Below the pieces are notes generated by a model. It ran no database searches. It saw only the letters and a list, made by a program, of their open reading frames with translations, and was not told the DNA's origin. Both the position numbers and the translations under genes were made by a program. DNA of 64,000 bases from Aquimarina brevivitae (lineage in GTDB: Bacteria; Bacteroidota; Bacteroidia; Flavobacteriales; Flavobacteriaceae): NCBI RefSeq assembly GCF_004216895.1, contig NZ_SGXE01000001.1:620001-684000 (forward strand). Direction: 5' to 3'. Shown piece by piece: positions 1 to 9,152 of the stretch (positions within the stretch are counted from its first letter, which is position 1; each line of letters opens with the position of its first letter).

Positions 1-1512
1 AATATAGGCATCATCTTCTGAAATAGAACCGTTAAAAAAGTTTCCGTTAGGATTCACGGAAGCTCCCCCGCCTCCAAGGGCTACTAAATTACCATTAGTA
101 TTTTCTACACGCAATTGATCACCTCCTAAACTGGTATCTCCTTCTAAAGAGGCCACACCATAGCGCACATCAATAGGTTCATTACCTCCTAATGTGGTAA
201 ATCCAGAATATAGAAAATCTACTGGAGCTCCTCCACTAAAAATTTGCACAAACCCGTTACTTGTACTGATATATTTTGCCGTTTCCAAAGGATCTTCATA
301 TATGGCCACAATGAACCAACCCCCACAAGCTCCATCCGCTCCACTGGTAAACCCATGGGTTGCATTCATATCTGCTACCGTATACGTACCAAAATAATTG
401 TTTGGGTCTAACAACTGTGTTATATCCGCATAACATACATAGGGTACTTCATCATTAGCAACATCACCTAATGGATTGGTCCCACTGTTTCGATAGCCAT
501 CAAAAACAATATCCGTAGCGGATATATCAATATAATTGGTACCGTTTGGTAAACGTAATTTTACATCTCTAAAATCAGCTGGCCCTAATTTTCTTGGATC
601 AGCTGTTGGTAACCCATTTAAAATCGGATTCCCTTCAGTAGACAAGGTTGCTAAAAATACCTGAGGTTGTCTAGCTAGTAACAAATCGATAAGGTCTCCG
701 TTATTAATCAGGTGATTGTCAATATCATCATTACCAATGGATACTGCGGGAATATTAATTGCCGGACCATTACCTGTTAGTCTGGGCATATTACCATTGT
801 TGTCATTCACAATAACGACCCCTAATGCTCCCGCATTCTGTGCATTGACCACTTTTTCTCTTATAGAACAGCTACCTCCATCCCTGATTACTGCAATATT
901 GCCCACTAATGAGTCTGCATTGGTAATAGAACAGCCTCTTTCACTTACGGGCTGTGCCACTACCAAGTAAGACGTAACTGGACGTAATCGAATGTCTGAA
1001 TTGTCATTATCAAACTCTGAATAGCGTGCATTATACTCTTCTGCTATGTCCCCATTATTAATCGTTAGATTCACATTGGTATCATTATTACTCCCTAATT
1101 CGTTATCAGAATAATTCCTTGGACTCTGATCCCGCTGCATATAGTAATTCGCTGACCAATATAACCCCGCATATACTAATCGGCTACACTCGTTTCTTGG
1201 TGCATTAAGATCTGCTGAACTGGAACTAAAGGTCGATGGATCTCCATCAATATCAATAAATGCTGTAGTATAATTACCATTGTTTAAGGTACCATTGTAG
1301 GCTGCATTAGGATCATAGGACGTGCCATTGCGATCTATCATACCAACGATGTCGTTACCGGTCATGATTAAATCACCTCGAATATCATTTATCGTTCCTT
1401 CAGGTACAGTATCAAAAGCTTGTGTTACCTGAGCATTCATAGTATTACTGATAGATATCATCAGGAACCCAATACATAGTATTGCTACCTTATTATACAA
1501 TATGGTTTTCAT
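1..1512 (-). CDS. Large secreted surface protein with PA domain (partial, C-terminus outside window)
   Basis: The frame is open from an ATG at 1512 to the window edge, giving 504 visible codons without a stop. Residues 1-27 form a signal peptide (basic start, hydrophobic core, ending NAQ). Residues 108-122 contain the RLVYAGLYWSA stretch seen at the start of many very large Bacteroidota exoproteins. Roughly residues 180-280 look like a protease-associated (PA) domain, with the core around GNIAVIRDGG, a Cys pair, an NAQNAGALGVVIVND helix/strand and IPAVSIG. The rest is Asn/Gly/Thr rich beta-type sequence. It lies 52 bases downstream of the PorP/SprF-type gene on the same strand, so it is probably a T9SS cargo of that locus; its sorting domain would be beyond base 1. 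No protease catalytic motif is visible in this part. Confidence 0.8.
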   Translation of the reverse strand, partial: MKTILYNKVAILCIGFLMISISNTMNAQVTQAFDTVPEGTINDIRGDLIMTGNDIVGMIDRNGTSYDPNAAYNGTLNNGNYTTAFIDIDGDPSTFSSSSADLNAPRNECSRLVYAGLYWSANYYMQRDQSPRNYSDNELGSNNDTNVNLTINNGDIAEEYNARYSEFDNDNSDIRLRPVTSYLVVAQPVSERGCSITNADSLVGNIAVIRDGGSCSIREKVVNAQNAGALGVVIVNDNNGNMPRLTGNGPAINIPAVSIGNDDIDNHLINNGDLIDLLLARQPQVFLATLSTEGNPILNGLPTADPRKLGPADFRDVKLRLPNGTNYIDISATDIVFDGYRNSGTNPLGDVANDEVPYVCYADITQLLDPNNYFGTYTVADMNATHGFTSGADGACGGWFIVAIYEDPLETAKYISTSNGFVQIFSGGAPVDFLYSGFTTLGGNEPIDVRYGVASLEGDTSLGGDQLRVENTNGNLVALGGGGASVNPNGNFFNGSISEDDAYI

Positions 1513-1564
1513 CAGCCTGTTAGTTAGTGTTATTTGGGTACTCATAGTCATTATTTTGGGGTGG

Positions 1565-4500
1565 CTATTCTACTTTTAAAATATATAATTCACCACTATA
1601 TGTTCCGCCTACGTTAGAGAATAAACTCTGTTTTGCCTGGTCTATTGTGTCAAAACGTTTTAGGTACACATATATGTAATTATCTTTTGGATTTCTAAAG
1701 AATTGTGGCTCCAGACCTAAAGATCTTAATCGCTCCATTCCTCTTTCGAAATAATTTTCTCTCTTAAATACATCTGTAATCAGATAATATCCGTTTTCTA
1801 CACTGTGTCCTCCGATGAAGGATAGGTTTTCGGTCAATACGGTGTCATCTTTTACAGATTCTTCAATCACTCTTGTTTCTTGCAATAATCGCTTATACGA
1901 TTCTACTCTACTCTTCGCAATATGTAAGATCCACATATCACCATAGTACGCATTATCAATGTTGCTTAGGTATTTTCTTGCAGCTTCATCTTTATCCGTG
2001 TAGCTCGCTATAGATACATACTGTAAATCATTCTCAGGGTTTAGAATTACCTGTGCTCCATTGAAACCAAGATCTTTTAAAGTCTGCTCAAACTTCTCAG
2101 CGTAATCGCCACCTTTAAACACATTACCAATTAGGTAGTAACCTTCAGGATAGCCTGGAATAAACTTAGTCGCATATTGAGCTTCAGGTCTAGACACCTC
2201 AGCAAATTTGATAAATCTATTCTTTTCACTTAAACGCTTAGAGCTTGTTGGATCAGAATCAGATTTCGCATCTGCTGCATCGTTATCCATCGCTACTAAG
2301 GACTCTAATAATTGCGTAAAGTCTCTCTTATCTAGATTCAAGGTAGAATTTAATAGTGAATCCCGCTTCTGTGTAATTCTACTACTAATTCTTGTACGAT
2401 CTTCAAGTTCCTTTTGTAGTCTTTCAATCTCTTGCTGCTCTTCGGCTGTAGTTTCAGGAACATCAGCAGTTGCTTGATTTTCCGCTTCCGCTGCTGCCTG
2501 TGCTTCTTCTGCCTCTAATCTTGCAATAGCTGCATCAATATCAGACAATAAGCTTTGCTTATCTGCTTGTGGTAACAACTCGCTAGCCCTCACAATATCC
2601 GCCTGGTCTCTTAATTGACTTACTGTCCCTGAAGTAATTAAACTTCGGGTAGCGTCAATTAATTCCTGACGCTGTCTTGCTTCTTCAGCCTCGCGCTGCT
2701 GTTGTTCCTCTAATCGAGCTGCTTCCGCTTCTTTAGCTGCAATAGCCGCATCGATCTCAGATAATAAATTTTGCTTATCTACTTCAGGTAGGTTACTTGC
2801 TCTAATAATATCCGCCTGATTTCTTAACTCACTAACTCCTCCGGAGCTTAGTAAGGTTCTTGTGGCTTCCATTAATTGCTGTCTCTGTAACTCTACTTCT
2901 TTGGTAGCAATACTTTGCTCAATCTCCGTTAATAATGCCTGCTTTTCTTCATCAGAAATGAATGTATTGGACTGCACTAGCTGAGAACGTCTTCTTAGTT
3001 GCTCTGGAGTTTCATTAGCTATGGCATCTCTGGTCTCCGTAATAAACTGTTGTGTCTCTCGCTCTAGTTGTAATCTTCTACGTTGCTCTTCTTCTGCAGC
3101 TTGTTCCTCGGCTAACTTTGTGGTAATCGCCAATTCTAGCTCAGAAATTAAACTTTGCTTTTGAACTTCAGGTAAGCTACTTGCTCTGATAATATCTGCC
3201 TGACTTCGCAACTCATTAACCGTTGCTGTCGTCAATAGCGCTCTTGTTTCTTCAACTAACTGCTCTTGTTCAGCGGCTTGCTGTGCTTCAGCCTCTTTTG
3301 CAGCAATTGCTACATCGAGCTCAGACAATAAATTCTGCTTTTCTACCGCTGGTAAATTACTAGCTCTGATAATATCCGCCTGACTTCTTAATTCGTTGAC
3401 ACTAGCACTAGTTATTAGAGCTCTTGTCGCCGCTTTCAATTCTTCTAACTCAGCTTCTTGATTTGCCGTTTCTTTAGCAGCAATCGCAACATCTATTTCT
3501 GATAATAAATTCTGCTTATCTACTGCAGGCAAGCTACTTGCTCTAATAATATCTGCCTGGCTTCGTAATTCATTGACGCTACCACTAGTAATCAATGTGC
3601 GTGTGGCTTGCTTCAATTCTTCATTCGCTGCTTCTTTTTGGTTGATATTATCCTGAATTTGTGCTAATAGCTCCTCTTTTTGCTCGTTAGGAATAAAGGT
3701 ATTGGACTGTACCAATTGGGATCTTCTTCTTAATTCTTCAACAGAAGCATCCTCATTACCCATTACCTCTTCGGTTTCTGTAATTAGTTGTTGTGTTTCT
3801 TGCTCTAATCGTAAGCTACGTCTTCTTTGCTCTTCAGCTTCTTCGTTTTCGGATTGTTTAGCAGCTATCGCCACATCAATCTCAGATAGTAAATTCTGCT
3901 TATCAACTGCTGGTAAACTACTTGCTCTAATGATGTCTGCCTGGTTTCTAAGTTCATTGACTCCACCACTAGCAATAAGCGTTCTGGTCTCTTCTAACAA
4001 TAATTGTCTTTGCTGATCCGCCTCTCTAGTAGCTATCGCTACGTCGATGTCAGATAATAAACTTTGCTTTTGTACTTGAGGAAGGCTGCTGGCTCTGATA
4101 ATATCCGCTTGACTTCTCAATTCATTAACGCTACCACTTGCAATCAAGGTTCTGGTTTGCTCTAGCAATGATTGTCTTTGCAACTCTGCTTCTCTTGTAG
4201 CAATGGCAATATCAATCTCAGATAATAAGTTTTGCTTATCAACTGCCGGTAAACTACTTGCTCTGATAATATCCGCTTGACTTCTTAATTCATTAACACT
4301 AGCCGTAGTCAACAACTCACGCGTATCGCTTATTAAATTTTGTGATGTAGTTGTTTGTTCAATTTGCTTTTGAGAAGTTAATCGATCTTCTTGTTCTTGT
4401 TGTTTGCGCGCCTCTTCTTCTCTTGCGGCTTCCTCGGCAGCAATTCTTGCTTCCTCTGCTGGGTCAATACCTTCTTGCTCAATCGTATTTACTTGTTGCT

Positions 4501-5761
4501 CCAACTGACGTTGAGAAGCTAATCGTTCTTCTTCTTCTGATTTTCTATTGAGTAGTTCTACTTCTTCTTCACGTTGTAATGCTAACTGTCTTGCCTGTCT
4601 TGCCTCTTCCTCTTTTGCTTCTTGAATTTGTTGTTCCAATCTGCTCATGGCTCTTTGCGCCTGAGATAGGGAATCTCCTCCACGTTCTTGTAATTCTCGG
4701 ATCAAACGATTTTGCTCCAAAATTTCTTTTTTCAATCTTCTGATTTCAGAATCACGCTCTTCGTAGGCTTTCTGAGATGTTGTCTTTCTACCTCTTGATC
4801 TTCTGTTATCTAAGGCAAAATTATAAGCTAGTACTACCTCGTGGGTGGAACCAAATGCGGAAGTATCTCCCATACCTGTTTCAAAAGTATATCCCACAGA
4901 TACGTTAGGGGTGATATGGCCACCAACTCCTAAAGATACACCGTAAAAGCTGTCATATCCAGCCTGGCCCCAACCTAATTCTGGTAAATCTACCAATACA
5001 TTGGCACCATATCTTAATTCGGTTTCATTATCATTGAGCATGTTCAACATATTAGCGTAAGCCATACCTCTCAAGGACTTATCAGATCTACGCTCTAAAG
5101 CCCTAGTATACATTACATGTCCTCTAAAGGCCATATTATCTGTGATCAATTCACTGCCGCTTATATTATATGCAACTAGATTACTTACAGTAACCCCAGC
5201 GTCAAATTCGTTATAATTAAAATTGAAACCTGGAGATAATAAAAATACCGAGCTGTTTTCGTAATTAAGAATTACTGGATCGGTAATTTCAACACCGTTA
5301 TTAAACGTGGTACTGTCAGCAGAATCGATATTCGATTTTAACCCACTTTGTGAAAAACCAAGGTTCATACCAAAAGTCAAATTCACATCGCGATCAAATT
5401 CTAAGTTATAGGCATAGTTCAACGTTCCCCCGAAATACCTGTAAATACCTTCATTTTGCTGAAAAAGACCTATAGATACACCTGTTTTTTCATCAAAATT
5501 AGAAGTATAGGATAATAAAAAAGTTTGAGGATTATCATTAAAGCCAACCCACTGCTGCTTGTTATAAACGTTAATGGATTTTTTGTTTTCTCGTACTAAT
5601 GAAAAAGTAGGGTTAAAATAAAACCTATTGTACCTTACCAAAGTATGAGTAGGAATATCTGTAGGTAACACACCATAATTCACGGTGTCTTCATCCTGAG
5701 CCTTTACTGTTTGTAGGGCTAACAAAATAAATATGGTGTGTAAAAGTAATTTTTTCATCAT
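1565..5761 (-). CDS. PorP/SprF-like outer-membrane barrel fused to a repeat coiled-coil stalk and two SPOR-like domains
   Basis: A 1398-residue protein starting at two consecutive ATGs. Residues 1-21 are a signal peptide. Residues 25-320 have the PorP/SprF-family layout (YNRFYFNPTFS, QQWVGFNDNPQTF, GVSIGLFQQNEG, a series of amphipathic beta strands, ending EVVLAYNFAL), the T9SS-associated barrel that works with type B sorting-domain cargo. Residues 330-480 are charged coiled coil rich in E, Q and R. Residues about 480-1080 are ten tandem modules of 55-75 residues (see the repeat entry). Two related C-terminal modules at about 1205-1283 and 1323-1398 (GYYLI-x-VFK, a helix, NP-x4-YV, WIL/YIL) resemble SPOR domains, which bind peptidoglycan. 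Ordinary PorP/SprF proteins are about 300 residues long, so this is a large fusion. The gene begins 4 bases after the upstream Ig-like cargo gene, implying one transcript. Inference: a barrel tethered across the periplasm to the cell wall. Confidence 0.85.
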   Translation of the reverse strand: MMKKLLLHTIFILLALQTVKAQDEDTVNYGVLPTDIPTHTLVRYNRFYFNPTFSLVRENKKSINVYNKQQWVGFNDNPQTFLLSYTSNFDEKTGVSIGLFQQNEGIYRYFGGTLNYAYNLEFDRDVNLTFGMNLGFSQSGLKSNIDSADSTTFNNGVEITDPVILNYENSSVFLLSPGFNFNYNEFDAGVTVSNLVAYNISGSELITDNMAFRGHVMYTRALERRSDKSLRGMAYANMLNMLNDNETELRYGANVLVDLPELGWGQAGYDSFYGVSLGVGGHITPNVSVGYTFETGMGDTSAFGSTHEVVLAYNFALDNRRSRGRKTTSQKAYEERDSEIRRLKKEILEQNRLIRELQERGGDSLSQAQRAMSRLEQQIQEAKEEEARQARQLALQREEEVELLNRKSEEEERLASQRQLEQQVNTIEQEGIDPAEEARIAAEEAAREEEARKQQEQEDRLTSQKQIEQTTTSQNLISDTRELLTTASVNELRSQADIIRASSLPAVDKQNLLSEIDIAIATREAELQRQSLLEQTRTLIASGSVNELRSQADIIRASSLPQVQKQSLLSDIDVAIATREADQQRQLLLEETRTLIASGGVNELRNQADIIRASSLPAVDKQNLLSEIDVAIAAKQSENEEAEEQRRRSLRLEQETQQLITETEEVMGNEDASVEELRRRSQLVQSNTFIPNEQKEELLAQIQDNINQKEAANEELKQATRTLITSGSVNELRSQADIIRASSLPAVDKQNLLSEIDVAIAAKETANQEAELEELKAATRALITSASVNELRSQADIIRASNLPAVEKQNLLSELDVAIAAKEAEAQQAAEQEQLVEETRALLTTATVNELRSQADIIRASSLPEVQKQSLISELELAITTKLAEEQAAEEEQRRRLQLERETQQFITETRDAIANETPEQLRRRSQLVQSNTFISDEEKQALLTEIEQSIATKEVELQRQQLMEATRTLLSSGGVSELRNQADIIRASNLPEVDKQNLLSEIDAAIAAKEAEAARLEEQQQREAEEARQRQELIDATRSLITSGTVSQLRDQADIVRASELLPQADKQSLLSDIDAAIARLEAEEAQAAAEAENQATADVPETTAEEQQEIERLQKELEDRTRISSRITQKRDSLLNSTLNLDKRDFTQLLESLVAMDNDAADAKSDSDPTSSKRLSEKNRFIKFAEVSRPEAQYATKFIPGYPEGYYLIGNVFKGGDYAEKFEQTLKDLGFNGAQVILNPENDLQYVSIASYTDKDEAARKYLSNIDNAYYGDMWILHIAKSRVESYKRLLQETRVIEESVKDDTVLTENLSFIGGHSVENGYYLITDVFKRENYFERGMERLRSLGLEPQFFRNPKDNYIYVYLKRFDTIDQAKQSLFSNVGGTYSGELYILKVE
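2515..4330 (-). repeat. Ten in-frame tandem coding repeats, order AAAB-AAAB-AA
   Basis: Within the barrel-fusion gene an 8-fold A module (core NELRSQADIIRASSLP, then KQNLLSEIDVAIA) alternates with a 2-fold B module (core ELRRRSQLVQSNTFI or QLRRRSQLVQSNTFI, then EEKQALL-type helix). Core positions on the plus coordinates are about A 4275, A 4105, A 3937, B 3717, A 3552, A 3376, A 3196, B 2980, A 2812 and A 2598. Each B is preceded by the same RRR-x-L-x-LE linker, so the array looks like a duplicated AAAB block plus two A units. Nucleotide identity between A units is high, so recombination and copy-number change are likely. Confidence 0.9.
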
Positions 5762-5765
5762 AAAA

Positions 5766-7847
5766 TTATCTCATAACCGTAATAGATCCCTTTCTAAGCA
5801 CGGTACTGTTCTTTGTTATTATATAATAATATACGGCGTCCTTACCTCCTGTTCGAGAGTTCTCCGTTGGCCAATTATTTTGGTAATTTGTTGTTCTTAA
5901 ATCTTCTCTTCCTCTGGAATCATATATGATCACTTCTACCGTACCATCACTCAGCATACTTTGTGGCAAAGTCCAGTTTCTAAAAGCCTGCCCGTTAAAA
6001 CTGATCACATTGGGTATTATTTCAGAGGGGCCTGAAGGTATTCCTACAGTAACTGGCAATGAGTCTGCTGTACAAATAAGAGAACTAATTCTAACAAAAT
6101 AAGTACCCTCTTGATTGGTTTGTAGCGTGTTTTCATTTTCTCCTGCTATGAGTTGTTCTTCACCATCTACAATAATATACCATTCATAGGTATAATTACT
6201 ATCGAAAGGTGCAGTAATGGTAACTGGGCTTCCATCTTCTGGTAGAGATTCTGGTGTTACTGTTAATTCGATATCGTCAGCTACAAAGCTTATCGGTAAA
6301 TTATTGGATATAGTCTCACCGAATTCAGGACCCCTAAAATTAGCTCTCAACTGATAATTTCCACCGCTATCACTACGATCTACTGTTAACGACAAAGAAG
6401 TCTCACCTAAGGGGACTCCATCTCTATACCATTCAAAATCAAAAAAGTTGAGCTGTTCGGGGGTCAAGGGGACCAGAAAGCCAGTATTCGTTCGCCCTTG
6501 CATCTCCAACAATTCGAGCTGTACCGTATCCTCACTACAGAGATTTTCTCCCGTAGTGCCAATGGTTATATCAAAATTCACGGGTGCAAAAATCTCAGTT
6601 TCCGAGAAAAGTCTTGAATCACAGGGGTCATTGGCATCGATTTCTACTCTATACTCACCAACTATTCCATCATCAATTACATAGGTTAGTGAAGGTCCAC
6701 TGACTATACCCTGTTCTTGTACATTTGTATTAACACGCCATCGAAATGGACTGCCATCTGGCGCATCGGTGAGTACTTCTAAGGTAATAATCTCATTTGG
6801 TAAAATGATTAAATTTTCTGGTAACTCCTGTGTGATACTTGATCCTTCATTAGTTACGATCGTTGGGGGGGTTGATTGTAGTGTACATCCTTCATTACCA
6901 AACTGCACTTCAACATAATATTCTCCTTGAAAATTATTAAGTGGTAAGGTAATAGTAGGTGCAATAGCGCCTGCAATTGGCTCACCGTCCTTATACCATT
7001 GGTAGCTAAAATCACTATCCTGTTCACTAGATATCAATACTTTGGTTTCCTCCGGACAATAAGAAAAGTCAGGAGAAGGTGTACTAACAGTTACCGCATC
7101 CTGATCTAATAAAATGACATCTACGTTATTTGAGTTACCCGCAGATCCATTTGCTGTATAAAACGGTTGACACAACCCAAATGGAATACTTGCTCTATAG
7201 GTACCCTCCGTAGTTACTTGGAGTGAAGGTCCTGATGCACCAGTGATCAAGGCACCATCTCTAAACCAAATCCAATCAAATTGATTAGGATCCACTGCAT
7301 TACCCATATCATCTCGCATAGTTACCGTAATAGTTTCATTGATAGTGGTACTATTACATACAAAAACATCATTTCGGTTATTCAAAATAACACGTAAGCG
7401 AGTATCAAAATAGTGCATCGCAATATCATCAGAAGGCTGACTTTGTATACCGGCTTCAGTGGTTCTTACCCGAACGCGATAAAAATCACTATTTACATCA
7501 GTGGGTAGGGCAATGCCCTCGATTCGAATTTCTTGCGTAGTAGTCGTACCATTATTAGGTCTATCGATTCTACCAAGTTCACGATTTTGACCCGTATCAA
7601 AACTCCCATCGGGATCAGATAGTTCGAAAATAAACTCATTACCAGAAGGAAGAGCATCACCGGGTGATAAAGAAGCAATAAAAATAAAGCTGTTCTGAGC
7701 TTGCGTAGCACAGGCCGCATTTCTTTCATTGTCTCTTTCATCAATGAGTAGAGGACGTCCAATAGTCCGTTGTGCAATTACCTCCTGGAAAGATATAAGG
7801 AGTAAAAGCACTATAACACACGATGACAGGTTAAGTTTATTATTCAT
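5766..7847 (-). CDS. Secreted multi-Ig-like protein with T9SS type B (gliding-motility-associated) C-terminal domain
   Basis: 693 residues with a signal peptide (1-26, cleavage after VIAQ-type end). The body contains about five Ig/PKD-like folds recognisable by the aromatic-x-W-[YF]-x-DG turn and a later Y-x-[AV] strand: near residues 194 (WFRDG), 284 (WYKDG), 370 (WRVN), 473 (WYRDG) and 556 (WYIIVDG), with paired cysteines. Residues about 609-693 match the type B sorting domain: IIPNVISFNG at its start, VIIYDSRG in the middle, YYYII and a final GSITVMR. Type B cargo is exported by T9SS and usually needs a partner PorP/SprF protein, which is the next gene downstream (4-base gap). Likely a surface adhesin or matrix protein; the ligand is unknown. 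Confidence 0.85.
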   Translation of the reverse strand: MNNKLNLSSCVIVLLLLISFQEVIAQRTIGRPLLIDERDNERNAACATQAQNSFIFIASLSPGDALPSGNEFIFELSDPDGSFDTGQNRELGRIDRPNNGTTTTQEIRIEGIALPTDVNSDFYRVRVRTTEAGIQSQPSDDIAMHYFDTRLRVILNNRNDVFVCNSTTINETITVTMRDDMGNAVDPNQFDWIWFRDGALITGASGPSLQVTTEGTYRASIPFGLCQPFYTANGSAGNSNNVDVILLDQDAVTVSTPSPDFSYCPEETKVLISSEQDSDFSYQWYKDGEPIAGAIAPTITLPLNNFQGEYYVEVQFGNEGCTLQSTPPTIVTNEGSSITQELPENLIILPNEIITLEVLTDAPDGSPFRWRVNTNVQEQGIVSGPSLTYVIDDGIVGEYRVEIDANDPCDSRLFSETEIFAPVNFDITIGTTGENLCSEDTVQLELLEMQGRTNTGFLVPLTPEQLNFFDFEWYRDGVPLGETSLSLTVDRSDSGGNYQLRANFRGPEFGETISNNLPISFVADDIELTVTPESLPEDGSPVTITAPFDSNYTYEWYIIVDGEEQLIAGENENTLQTNQEGTYFVRISSLICTADSLPVTVGIPSGPSEIIPNVISFNGQAFRNWTLPQSMLSDGTVEVIIYDSRGREDLRTTNYQNNWPTENSRTGGKDAVYYYIITKNSTVLRKGSITVMR

Positions 7848-8340
7848 AATATCACACTGTTTAAGTGGTGGATATTTATACTATTAATCAGCGATTTGGG
7901 GCGCTTGTTAATAATGTTGTTAATATATTTTTTTGTAAGTGATAAAAATATAAATATTTAATTTATAACTAGTACAAATTTTAATTTTTTTTGTAATAAT
8001 ATTCTTACTAAAAAATTAGAGCGTAGAACTACATCCTTTTACTCCTATTAACTACCTCGTATATATCTTATAAAATATTGTTTATCAGTTATTTAAATAT
8101 ATAATTAACTAAATTTATATCAGAGCATTTTGAAGCTTGTTGTCTAAAAAATCATCAAATATTGCTCTCTTTTTCTAATCAATTACGGTTTTAATATAAC
8201 TATATAACGGCTTTAGTATTGTGTATAAACATCGAAAACATCAATTTATACGACCAAAGACCGTTAAAATATGTTAAAACAACCTTATAATCTTAGCGAG
8301 ACAAGCTGCCATAAATTTAAAAAAACACAGTAATATACTA
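7848..8340. other. AT-rich intergenic region upstream of the surface-protein operon
   Basis: About 500 bases without a convincing gene, very AT rich. It must hold the promoter for the minus-strand surface operon, but no TAnnTTTG box was found in that orientation. It contains one TGTTAATAA (7906-7914), a neighbouring TGTTAATAT (7918-7926) and one TGTGTATAA at 8220-8228, which fits the DnaA-box consensus TTATnCACA on the minus strand. These sites are too few and scattered to call an origin here. Confidence 0.4.
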
Positions 8341-8371
8341 AAAAACCCCGACATAGTTCATACATCGGGGT
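8341..8371 (-). terminator. Rho-independent terminator of the OmpH-like gene
   Basis: CCCCGA at 8346-8351 pairs with TCGGGG at 8365-8370. The stem extends through two G-T wobbles and two A-T pairs to about 10 bp with a 5-base loop, and is followed on the minus strand by a T run. It lies 19 bases after the stop codon. Confidence 0.85.
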
Positions 8372-8389
8372 CTTTCGAAAGAATTATTC

Positions 8390-8923
8390 TTATTTATCTG
8401 TTTTTTCCTTTTTTGGTGCTTCTCCATTTAAAGCTTCCAGAATTTCGTCTGTAAGGTCTAACTCTTCTTTGGCATACAATAAATTACTTACCTCGGTTTC
8501 TCCAAAAATGTAGGTATATCCATTCTTTTTACCATAATCTTTTATAAAATCCTCTACCTTATCAATAATAGAATCAATTTCCTCCTGACTCCCTTGTTGA
8601 ATCTCCTGTAGTCGAACTTGTTGTTCTCTTTGGATTTCTTGTTGTTTTTGCATTAACTCTTGCTCTCTCTTCTGACGATTATTTGCATTCATAGAATTAC
8701 GGATATTCTTATACCCTTCTAACTCTATTTGAAATTGTTGTGCCTTCTGCTCCAACGCTGCACGAACTTCTTTGTTCTTTTTGGTCCATTTATCCTGAGC
8801 CGCCTTCATATCTTTAAAATCCGAAACCACCTTGGTGTTATTAACATAAGCTGTTTTTATGGTTTCCTGTTTACAAGAAATGATTCCTACAAGTAACAAT
8901 CCAATTGCTATAAATTTTTTCAT
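8390..8923 (-). CDS. OmpH/Skp-family periplasmic protein, predicted lipoprotein
   Basis: 177 residues from the ATG at 8923; an in-frame ATG at 8950 would place nine odd residues before the signal sequence. MKKFIAIGLLLVGIISCK is a lipoprotein signal with the Cys at about residue 17. The rest is a long Q/E/K-rich helical hairpin (about 40-120) and a short C-terminal alpha/beta part with the YTYIFGETE and DLTDEIL motifs seen in OmpH/Skp proteins (periplasmic holdases for outer-membrane proteins). Most Skp proteins are soluble, so the lipobox is a variation found in Bacteroidota. The gene stands alone with its own terminator. Confidence 0.8.
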   Translation of the reverse strand: MKKFIAIGLLLVGIISCKQETIKTAYVNNTKVVSDFKDMKAAQDKWTKKNKEVRAALEQKAQQFQIELEGYKNIRNSMNANNRQKREQELMQKQQEIQREQQVRLQEIQQGSQEEIDSIIDKVEDFIKDYGKKNGYTYIFGETEVSNLLYAKEELDLTDEILEALNGEAPKKEKTDK

Positions 8924-9152
8924 TTTTTGAAATTTTAATAAGTCCCACAAAAATATTAAAGTTCATTAGACAAAAATGAAAAATAGCTATTAAATAGTAT
9001 TAATAACAAAAATTGATTTTAGTACAGCAAACTATAGTTAAATCTGATTAAAAACAACGCAAAATAAGACGTTTTAAGCAAGTATTAATTTTAGACCAAC
9101 CATTTCATTATTCAGTTTACCAAAAACGTATCTAGAGAAATGCTATAGCTTT

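Noticed and set aside
3702..4016. Open plus-strand frames running through the repeat gene and other minus-strand genes
   Set aside because: They mirror the codon pattern of the opposite gene, have no promoter or family likeness, and break at the next divergent unit.
2515..4330. Regularly spaced similar sequences that could suggest a CRISPR array
   Set aside because: The unit is about 170-220 bases, lies in frame in one long protein gene, and has no short spacer/repeat pattern; it is a coding tandem repeat.
8220..8228. Single DnaA-box-like TGTGTATAA plus two TGTTAATA sites (7906-7926)
   Set aside because: One good box and two partial sites in an AT-rich promoter gap; much weaker clustering than at 27.5 kb.
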